A stretch of DNA of 22,767 nt, taken from contig JAEDOJ010000005.1 of assembly GCA_016302015.1 (NCBI GenBank), positions 1-22,767 of the forward strand, in the 5' to 3' direction. Positions 6,773 through 12,900 of the stretch are shown piece by piece; within the stretch, counting starts at the first letter, position 1; the number at the start of each line of letters is the position of its first letter. The translations under genes and the position numbers were made by a program. The notes below the pieces were generated by a model. That model ran no database searches and had not been told where the DNA came from. It saw only the letters and a program-made list of their open reading frames with translations. This DNA is from Oscillospiraceae bacterium. Lineage in GTDB: Bacteria > Bacillota_A > Clostridia > Oscillospirales > Oscillospiraceae.

Positions 6773-7857
6773 AACGCTTAGGCTCTAACGAAGGCGCCAT
6801 TAGCTTCTTAGCTTCCTTTGCATCTATCGTCATCGGACTTCTTTTTGGATTTATACTTCTGCTGATTCTGGATGCAGACAACGCTGTTGCCGGTATGGGC
6901 AATATGCTTAGCAACGGATTCAAGAACATCGGTAATGTTCTGTATTCCGCAACACCGCTTATCATGGTCGGCCTTTCTGTTGCATTCGCATTTAAGGTTG
7001 GCTTATTCAACATTGGTGCTTCCGGTCAGTACACCATTGGTGCATTACTTGCCCTGTTGTGTGGTATCGTTTACGGTATGCCTTGGTACGTATGTCTTCT
7101 GGTTGCTGTACTCGGCGGTGCTTTCTGGGGTCTCTTCCCCGGCCTGTTTAAGGCAATCTTCAACGTAAACGAAGTTATCACCTGCATCATGCTCAACTGG
7201 ATCGGCATGAACCTGACGAATCTCGTGGTTTATAATACTCCCAAGTTCCGTCCTGTGGACTGGGGCGTTGCAGGCTCTGACCGTACCGCAGCTCTCAAGG
7301 ATGCCAACCCTGACGCTATTCTCCCGAAGCTGGGGCTTGACAAACTGTTTAACTATTCCGCCCTGAATATTGGCATCATTATTGCGATTATTCTTGCTAT
7401 TGTAGTTTGGGTTGTAATGAATAAAACCACCTTTGGCTATGAACTTCGCGCTTGTGGTCTCAATAGAAATGGTGCTATTTATGCGGGTATCAATGCAAAG
7501 AAAAACATCATCCTATCCACTGTAATTGCCGGCGCTTTGGCGGGCTTGGGTGGTGGTCTGTACTACCTCGCTGGCAGCGCACAATATGTCGCAGAGCAGT
7601 CCATTCTCACGGCCGGCTTCAATGGCATTCCTGTTGCCCTATTAGCAAATTCCAATCCCTTGGGCGTTATCTTGAGTGGTATTTTTATCAGCTTCCTGAA
7701 TCTTGGCGGTTTCGCCATGCAGTCTCAGGGTTATGCTGTTCAGGCAACGGACCTTGTTATTGCTGCAATTATTTATCTTGCTGCATTCAGCCTGCTCTTT
7801 AAAATTAAGCTGGTTGCAATTTTCAACAATTTCAAGAAAGGTGGTGCCTCTAAATGA
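6769..7857 (+). CDS. nupB: Nucleoside ABC importer, permease subunit 1
   Basis: Integral membrane permease of the BPD_transp_2/LivH-like family, 362 aa, larger of the two permeases, which together form the transmembrane pore with the ATPase and lipoprotein. The sequence shows a series of hydrophobic segments starting at residue 12, the family-typical VGLSVAFAFKVGLFNIGASGQ in two overlapping parts (VAFAFKVGLFNIGASGQ) and NEVITCIMLNW. The cytoplasmic coupling segment TTFGYELRACGLNRNGA, which contacts the ATPase, is present. ATG 6769 overlaps the preceding stop by 4 nt and its own stop overlaps the next start, so the three are translationally coupled. Confidence 0.92.
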   Translation: MKRLGSNEGAISFLASFASIVIGLLFGFILLLILDADNAVAGMGNMLSNGFKNIGNVLYSATPLIMVGLSVAFAFKVGLFNIGASGQYTIGALLALLCGIVYGMPWYVCLLVAVLGGAFWGLFPGLFKAIFNVNEVITCIMLNWIGMNLTNLVVYNTPKFRPVDWGVAGSDRTAALKDANPDAILPKLGLDKLFNYSALNIGIIIAIILAIVVWVVMNKTTFGYELRACGLNRNGAIYAGINAKKNIILSTVIAGALAGLGGGLYYLAGSAQYVAEQSILTAGFNGIPVALLANSNPLGVILSGIFISFLNLGGFAMQSQGYAVQATDLVIAAIIYLAAFSLLFKIKLVAIFNNFKKGGASK

Positions 7858-8855
7858 CTTCTGGTGATATTGCTAGCGTTATCAACTTAACGATTTGTTT
7901 TGCCGTGCCTCTGCTTTTAGTCGCAATCGGCGGCATGTACTCTGAACGTTCAGGCGTTATTAACATTGCTTTGGATGGTATTATGATCATCGGTGCGTTG
8001 GTTAGCTGCCTGGTCTTGAATGTCTTAGATAAGGCTGGCTGGGGTGACACCGTCCTTAAAAGCCAGATGGGTACGTTGGTCGCTTTTCTGGTCGCAGGCG
8101 GCAGTGGTATGATTTTCTCCCTTTTGTTGGCTTTTGCAGCTATTAACCTGAAAGCTGACCAAACCATTGGTGGTACTGCTTTGAACATCTTTGCCCCTGC
8201 CTTTGCAGTTGTGCTGGCGTGGGCGATTCAGGGCAATGGCCATACTGACATTTCCATCCCCAAGTGGACCCGTCTCAAGCCCGAAGATATGGGTATTCAC
8301 GGCAAGGTCAATGTCGATGTCATTGCAACCCTCTTCAAAAAGTTCTACATTACGATTCCCATCGCCTTTATTTTGTTAGCAATCGCCTGGTTTGTACTTT
8401 ACCGTACCCGCTTTGGCCTGCGTCTGCGTGCTTGCGGCGAACATCCTCAGGCTGCTGACTCTCTGGGTATCAATGTTTACGCTATGCGTTATGCCGGTGT
8501 TATGATTTCTGGTTTCTTGGGTGGCGTTGGTGGTCTGTGCTATGTTCTTGTTACCGGTAGTTCCTTCGCTGGCGATGTTGGTGGTTACGGCTTCCTTGCA
8601 TTAGCTGTTATGATTTTCGGCAACTGGAATCCCGGCAGAATTCTATTCAGTTCTATCTTCTTTGCACTCTTCAAGGTTATTGCTACTTCCAATTCTCTCT
8701 TCCCCTTCCTTCCCAGTCTGAAGGGAATTGAGAAATCTGGTAACATATATAACCTGTTGCCTTACATTGTTACTCTGCTCGTTCTGATCTTTACCTCTAA
8801 GAAGTCTCACGCACCTAAAGCAGAGGGCATCCCCTACGATAAAGGTCAGCGATAG
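7854..8855 (+). CDS. nupC: Nucleoside ABC importer, permease subunit 2
   Basis: Second permease, 333 aa, with hydrophobic segments throughout and the family signature ERSGVINIALDGIMIIGAL near residue 25. The coupling segment TRFGLRLRACGEHPQAADSL resembles the corresponding part of permease 1. Together with it and the ATPase it makes a heterodimeric importer. ATG 7854 overlaps the previous stop (ATGA). A 13-bp hairpin and then udk follow. The gene symbol is by analogy to Lactococcus NupABC; substrate specificity is inferred from neighbours. Confidence 0.9.
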   Translation: MTSGDIASVINLTICFAVPLLLVAIGGMYSERSGVINIALDGIMIIGALVSCLVLNVLDKAGWGDTVLKSQMGTLVAFLVAGGSGMIFSLLLAFAAINLKADQTIGGTALNIFAPAFAVVLAWAIQGNGHTDISIPKWTRLKPEDMGIHGKVNVDVIATLFKKFYITIPIAFILLAIAWFVLYRTRFGLRLRACGEHPQAADSLGINVYAMRYAGVMISGFLGGVGGLCYVLVTGSSFAGDVGGYGFLALAVMIFGNWNPGRILFSSIFFALFKVIATSNSLFPFLPSLKGIEKSGNIYNLLPYIVTLLVLIFTSKKSHAPKAEGIPYDKGQR

Positions 8856-8869
8856 AATACACATATTTG

Positions 8870-8902
8870 ATTGTCCTATCCCCCAAAAAGGGATAGGACA
8901 AT
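8870..8902 (+). terminator. Hairpin between transporter operon and udk
   Basis: Perfect 13-bp stem (8870-8882 with 8890-8902, loop CCAAAAA) 14 bp after the permease stop. There is no T-run, so it may be an RNA-stability or processing element more than a full intrinsic terminator. A second small hairpin (TTGTCG/CGACAA, 8921-8939) lies just before the udk ribosome binding site. Confidence 0.5.
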
Positions 8903-8955
8903 GATTGTTCATAGCAGAAATTGTCGGCATTATCGACAAATCATGGAGGATTAAC

Positions 8956-9579
8956 ATGTCAGATATTATTGTCATTGGTATTGCAGGCGGTTCCGGCAGC
9001 GGTAAAACAACCCTGATGAAAAATCTCATCGCACGTTTTCAGGATGACGTAACCGTTTTGAGCCATGATAATTACTACCGTCCCTATGCTGAATTATCCA
9101 TCGAAGAGCGTCGAAAGGTCAATTATGACCACCCCGACGCCTTTGACACGGAAATGATGTATGAGCATCTGAAGGAGCTCAAGGCAGGCCATACCATCCA
9201 GTGCCCGATCTACGACTACACAACCTATTCCCGCTGCAAGGAAACTACCACGGTGGTGCCCAAAAAGGTGATTCTGGTGGAAGGCATTCTGATTTTTGAA
9301 AACAAACCGCTGTGTTCCGAGATGGACATCAAGATTTTCGTGGATACCGACGCAGACGTCCGTCTGATCCGTCGAATCAAGCGGGATGTGGCAAAGCGGG
9401 GAAGAAGCCTTGAGTCCGTTTTGACCCAGTACCTCTCCACGGTCAAGCCCATGCATGAGCAGTTTGTGGAGCCCAGTAAGAAGAATGCTGATCTGGTCGT
9501 TCAGCAGGGAGGCAAGAATCTGGTTGCACTGGAGATGATCATCGATCGCATCCAGCGTCACATTGACAATGTAACTTGA
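8956..9579 (+). CDS. udk: Uridine kinase
   Basis: Phosphorylates uridine and cytidine with ATP or GTP to UMP and CMP, trapping imported nucleosides in the cytosol. The 207-aa product is the usual bacterial length. It has P-loop GGSGSGKT (11-18), the DNYYRPYAEL and YDHPDAFD substrate-binding motifs, PIYDYTTYSR and the lid segment RLIRRIKRDVAKRGRS. The start is set at ATG 8956, with GGAGGA 5 nt upstream; an upstream in-frame ATG at 8905 has no ribosome binding site and no family homology. It ends the salvage/uptake cluster and is followed by a strong terminator. Confidence 0.95.
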   Translation: MSDIIVIGIAGGSGSGKTTLMKNLIARFQDDVTVLSHDNYYRPYAELSIEERRKVNYDHPDAFDTEMMYEHLKELKAGHTIQCPIYDYTTYSRCKETTTVVPKKVILVEGILIFENKPLCSEMDIKIFVDTDADVRLIRRIKRDVAKRGRSLESVLTQYLSTVKPMHEQFVEPSKKNADLVVQQGGKNLVALEMIIDRIQRHIDNVT

Positions 9580-9593
9580 TTAAGATCCATTTC

Positions 9594-9624
9594 ATCGGCA
9601 GAGTCCAAGACTCTGCCGATTTTT
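9594..9624 (+). terminator. Strong intrinsic terminator after udk
   Basis: Perfect 12-bp stem (9594-9605 with 9609-9620), CAA loop, followed by a TTTTT run. It marks the end of the nucleoside cluster. Confidence 0.95.
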
Positions 9625-9627
9625 CTC

Positions 9628-9656
9628 TTGCAGGAAAGTCCCTTTCCTGATAAAAT
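9628..9656 (+). promoter_or_regulatory. Promoter with inverted repeat in the spacer, upstream of the alkD-like gene
   Basis: -35 TTGCAG (9628-9633), 17-bp spacer, -10 TAAAAT (9651-9656). An 8-bp inverted repeat, CAGGAAAG (9631-9638) and CTTTCCTG (9642-9649), fills the spacer between the two boxes. That position would let a dimeric repressor block RNA polymerase. The regulator is unknown. Confidence 0.65.
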
Positions 9657-9680
9657 AAACGAGAAACGGAGGGAGAATCG

Positions 9681-10373
9681 ATGACAAATATTCAAAAGGA
9701 TCTGTTTTCCATGCAGGATTCAGGGTATCAGGCATTTCAGTCAAAACTGATCCCCACCCTTGACCCCCAAAAGATGATTGGCATCCGCACGCCGGTCTTG
9801 CGGGCGTATGCCAGAAAATTTGCCAAATCGGAGGACGCGTCGACCTTCCTCGCATCCCTCCCCCACGAATATTTTGAGGAGAATAACCTTCACAGCTTTT
9901 TGCTGGAGGGAATAAAGGATTTTGACGCCGCCGTCAAGGGGATCGACGCCTTCCTCCCCTATGTGGACAACTGGGCAACCTGCGACAGCATGAAGCCCGG
10001 TGTTTTTCGGAAGCACCGGCAGGAGCTTTTGCCCTATATTCGCCGTTGGCTGGCATCGGAGCACACCTATACCATCCGCTACGGCATCGGTATGCTGATG
10101 ACCCATTATCTGGACGACGCCTTTTCCCCGGACTACCTGGATTGGGTCGCCACCCTTCGCTCCGACGAATACTATGTCAACATGATGATTGCCTGGTACT
10201 TCGCTACCGCTTTGGCCAAGCAATATGACGCGGCGCTTCCCTGCCTTCTGGACAACCGCCTTGCCCTGTGGACGCACAACAAGACCATTCAAAAGGCCGT
10301 TGAAAGCGATCGAATTACGCCGGAGCAGAAAATCCATCTCCGAACGCTGAAACGGAGGGAGAAACGTGTATAA
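9681..10373 (+). CDS. DNA alkylation repair protein, AlkD-like
   Basis: Predicted HEAT-repeat DNA glycosylase of the AlkC/AlkD superfamily, 230 aa, which in characterised members excises positively charged alkylated bases. The sequence is alpha-helical throughout, with an N-terminal GIRTPVLRAYARKF helix and the family segment VDNWATCDSM where AlkD-type proteins place a catalytic Trp-Asp. The C-terminal helices (YYVNMMIAWYFATA, KTIQKAVES) match the short AlkD subgroup found in Firmicutes. ATG 9681 follows GGAGG with good spacing. Its last 8 nt overlap the GTG start of the response regulator, so it shares a transcript with a Bce-type signalling system, an unusual pairing. A second ribosome binding site for the regulator lies inside its coding end. 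Confidence 0.88.
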   Translation: MTNIQKDLFSMQDSGYQAFQSKLIPTLDPQKMIGIRTPVLRAYARKFAKSEDASTFLASLPHEYFEENNLHSFLLEGIKDFDAAVKGIDAFLPYVDNWATCDSMKPGVFRKHRQELLPYIRRWLASEHTYTIRYGIGMLMTHYLDDAFSPDYLDWVATLRSDEYYVNMMIAWYFATALAKQYDAALPCLLDNRLALWTHNKTIQKAVESDRITPEQKIHLRTLKRREKRV

Positions 10374-11037
10374 AATTTTTGTTGTGGAAGACGATCAAGG
10401 CATTGCGGAAGGGATCGCCAACCAGCTCGCTTCATGGAACATGGAGCCTGTCTGCGCCACGGACTTTCGTAATATTCTGTCTCAATTTGCCGCCGTCCAG
10501 CCCCATCTGGTATTGCTGGACATTTCCCTGCCCTTTATGGACGGCTACCATTGGTGCAGCGAGATTCGCCGGGTGTCCAAGGTTCCCATCATTTTCCTCT
10601 CCTCCGCCGCCGACAATATGAATATTGTGATGGCAATGAATCTGGGAGCGGACGATTTTATCCCAAAGCCCTTTGATACTCATGTCCTGATTGCCAAGCT
10701 GCAGGCGCTGCTCCGCCGAACCTATGATTTCGGGGATTCCATGCCGGTGCTTACCCATCGGGGCGCCATGCTGAACACCGGAGACGGGACGCTGTTTTAC
10801 GGGAACTCCAGTATTTCTCTGACGAAAAACGAGTTTCGGATTCTCCTTCTGCTGATGAAGCACAAGGGCACGGTGGTCAGCCGGGAGAAGCTGATGGAGG
10901 CGCTGTGGCAGAATGACGCCTTTGTGGACGAGAACGCTCTGACGGTAAATGTCGGCCGTCTTCGGAAAAAGCTGGACGCCGCCGGATTGAAGGATTTTAT
11001 AGAAACAAAATTCGGTGTGGGCTATCTCATTGATTGA
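10366..11037 (+). CDS. Response regulator, OmpR/PhoB family (BceR-like)
   Basis: Cytoplasmic DNA-binding response regulator, 223 aa. Receiver domain residues 1-118: acidic pocket E8-D9-D10, phosphorylation site D52 (VLLDISLP), Ser79/Ser80 in IIFLSS and K101 (PKPFD). The winged-helix effector domain runs from about 130 to the end, with LTKNEFRILLLLMKHKG, VSREKLMEALW and the recognition helix region ENALTVNVGRLRKKL. Start is GTG 10366, 7 nt after GGAGG (10354-10358), and 8 nt before the end of the alkD-like gene. It is followed at 10 bp by the kinase gene. It probably controls the bceAB-like promoter downstream, inferred from the gene order usual in Bce systems. Confidence 0.93.
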   Translation: MYKIFVVEDDQGIAEGIANQLASWNMEPVCATDFRNILSQFAAVQPHLVLLDISLPFMDGYHWCSEIRRVSKVPIIFLSSAADNMNIVMAMNLGADDFIPKPFDTHVLIAKLQALLRRTYDFGDSMPVLTHRGAMLNTGDGTLFYGNSSISLTKNEFRILLLLMKHKGTVVSREKLMEALWQNDAFVDENALTVNVGRLRKKLDAAGLKDFIETKFGVGYLID

Positions 11038-11047
11038 GGTGAAAATC

Positions 11048-12034
11048 ATGGGTTTTTTCTTTCGATATCTCAAAGAACACCTGAACCTTCTTGCCCTGTT
11101 TTTCTTTATTGAATTTGTCTATACCTCCGTGTTTTTCTTCTATTCCCTTCCTTTTGCCGCCTTTTTATACCCTGATCTGCTCTGCGCCGCCGCCTTTCTC
11201 CTCTGGCTGGGCTTTGATATCGCAAAAGCCCGCCGGAAGCATACCACGCTTACGGTCTTGAGCGCCCTGCCCGGGAATCTGCAGGAGGTACTGACCCAGT
11301 ATCCCCGTCAGGAGGATGAGGACTACCGGAAGCTCATCACCTTGCTGGTGGAGGCCGAAGCAAAAACCGCTGACGCCGCCGCAGAGAAGATGAACGACTG
11401 CATGGATTATTACACCGCATGGGTGCATCAGATCAAGACCCCCATTGCCTCCATGCGGCTCTCCCTGCAAAACGAAGACAGCCCTCTGTCACGGAGGCTG
11501 TCTGAGGATTTATTCCGCATTGAGCAGTATGTGGAAATGGTGCTGACCTATCTCCGGTTGGACGATTCCGCGTCGGATTACGTGTTCCGAGCCTGTGCTC
11601 TGGACGGGATTATCAAGGCGGCGCTGCGAAAATTTGCCGGGCAGTTCATCCGTAAGGGCATACGGCTTTCCTACACCAGCACCGAAAAAACCGTCCTGAC
11701 GGACGAAAAATGGTTGACCTTTGTTCTGGAGCAGGTGCTTTCCAATGCGCTGAAATACACCGAGCGGGGCGAGATTCGCATTTTCTGCGAGGGTGATATC
11801 CTGTCGATTCAGGACACCGGCATCGGCATTGCACCGGAGGATCTTCCCCGGATTTTTGAAAAGGGCTATACCGGCTTCAACGGTCGAAGGGATCAGCGTG
11901 CCAGCGGTCTGGGCTTGTACCTCTGCCGCAGGATCTGCGCCAATCTGGGGCACGGGATTCACGCCGTCTCCGCCCCGGAGCTGGGCACCACAATTCAGCT
12001 TGATCTGTCCCGGGAGGTTTTCCGGGTGGAGTAA
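11048..12034 (+). CDS. Sensor histidine kinase, intramembrane-sensing BceS-like
   Basis: Membrane histidine kinase of 328 aa. Two N-terminal transmembrane helices (about 12-33 and 36-56) with only a very short external loop mark the intramembrane-sensing class, which in known Bce systems detects antimicrobial peptides through the BceB permease. The phospho-acceptor is H127 in WVHQIKTPIASMRLSL; N-box EQVLSNALKY (N233), G-boxes DTGIGI (D256) and GLGLYL (287-292) complete the HATPase. ATG 11048 has GAGGTG upstream; an earlier ATG at 11015 overlaps the regulator gene and lacks a ribosome binding site. It ends 101 bp before the ABC ATPase gene, in a gap carrying inverted repeats. Confidence 0.93.
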   Translation: MGFFFRYLKEHLNLLALFFFIEFVYTSVFFFYSLPFAAFLYPDLLCAAAFLLWLGFDIAKARRKHTTLTVLSALPGNLQEVLTQYPRQEDEDYRKLITLLVEAEAKTADAAAEKMNDCMDYYTAWVHQIKTPIASMRLSLQNEDSPLSRRLSEDLFRIEQYVEMVLTYLRLDDSASDYVFRACALDGIIKAALRKFAGQFIRKGIRLSYTSTEKTVLTDEKWLTFVLEQVLSNALKYTERGEIRIFCEGDILSIQDTGIGIAPEDLPRIFEKGYTGFNGRRDQRASGLGLYLCRRICANLGHGIHAVSAPELGTTIQLDLSREVFRVE

Positions 12035-12037
12035 TTG

Positions 12038-12072
12038 TGACATTTTTGTTCGTTTTACAGGAAAAACTGTAA
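12038..12072. promoter_or_regulatory. Candidate response-regulator binding sites before the bceAB-like genes
   Basis: TGACA-TTTT-TGTTC (12038-12051) resembles the TnACA-N4-TGTnA inverted repeat known for Bacillus BceR-type regulators. A second, perfect inverted repeat, TTACAG-N6-CTGTAA, spans 12055-12072. Both lie upstream of the -10 box at 12106 and within reach of an activator. Binding by the regulator at 10366-11037 is inferred. Confidence 0.5.
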
Positions 12073-12105
12073 GAGGATGCCAAGGAATGCTCCGCCGATT
12101 TATGG

Positions 12106-12111
12106 TATGAT
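12106..12111 (+). promoter_or_regulatory. -10 box of the bceAB-like promoter
   Basis: TATGAT lies 24 bp before the ATPase start codon. The matching -35 position (about 12083-12088, AGGAAT) is far from consensus, as expected of a promoter needing a response regulator. Confidence 0.5.
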
Positions 12112-12135
12112 TTTTGCGGAAAGGGGGTTACTGTA

Positions 12136-12900
12136 ATGAGCTTACTTACAGCAACACATTTGAAAAAAATCTATACCACCCGCTTCGGCGGCACCCAGGT
12201 GGAGGCTCTGCGGGATGTGAGCTTCTCCGTTGAACCCGGCGAGTTTATTGCCATCATGGGGGAATCCGGCTCCGGCAAAACCACCCTGCTGAATATTCTG
12301 GCCGCTCTGGATCGCCCTACCTCCGGCACGGTGCTTCTGGATAACCGGGACTTTTCCAAGTTCAGCAACAGCGAGGCCGCAGCCTTCCGCCGGGATCATC
12401 TGGGCTTTGTATTTCAGGAGTTCAACCTTCTGGACACCTTTTCCTTAGAGGACAACATCTGTCTGCCGCTGGTGCTTGCAGGCATTCCTCTGAAGGAAAT
12501 GCAGCAGCGGCTGGCGCCTCTGGCGGAAAAGCTGGGCATCACGCCTCTGCTGAAGAAATTTCCCTATGAACTCTCCGGCGGCCAGAAGCAGCGGGGCGCC
12601 ATTGCCCGGGCGCTGATCACCCAGCCGAAGCTCCTTTTGGCAGACGAGCCCACCGGCGCTCTGGATTCCAGGGCTTCGGACGAGCTGCTCCGTCTTTTTG
12701 AGAGCATCAACCAGAGCGGGCAGACCATTCTTATGGTCACCCATTCCGTGAAGGCTGCCAGCCACGCCAGCCGGGTGCTGTTCATCAAGGACGGCATCGT
12801 CTTCCACCAGCTATACCGGGGCGATGCCACCAACGAGGCTCTGTACCAGAGGATCTCCGACACCCTGACCATGGTGCAAACCGGAGGTCAGAAGCCATGA
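12136..12900 (+). CDS. ABC transporter ATP-binding protein, BceA-like
   Basis: ATPase of a Bce-type antimicrobial-peptide detoxification/sensing transporter, 254 aa, MacB/LolD-like class. Walker A GESGSGKT (42-49), Q-loop FVFQEFNLLD (Q94), signature LSGGQKQR (146-153), Walker B LLLADEPTGALD (D170, E171) and H-loop VTHS (H203) are all intact. ATG 12136 follows a purine-rich AAAGGGGG. Its stop overlaps the permease start by 4 nt, indicating translational coupling. In characterised systems the BceAB complex both removes the peptide from its lipid target and triggers the kinase. The peptide recognised here cannot be read from sequence. Confidence 0.93.
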   Translation: MSLLTATHLKKIYTTRFGGTQVEALRDVSFSVEPGEFIAIMGESGSGKTTLLNILAALDRPTSGTVLLDNRDFSKFSNSEAAAFRRDHLGFVFQEFNLLDTFSLEDNICLPLVLAGIPLKEMQQRLAPLAEKLGITPLLKKFPYELSGGQKQRGAIARALITQPKLLLADEPTGALDSRASDELLRLFESINQSGQTILMVTHSVKAASHASRVLFIKDGIVFHQLYRGDATNEALYQRISDTLTMVQTGGQKP

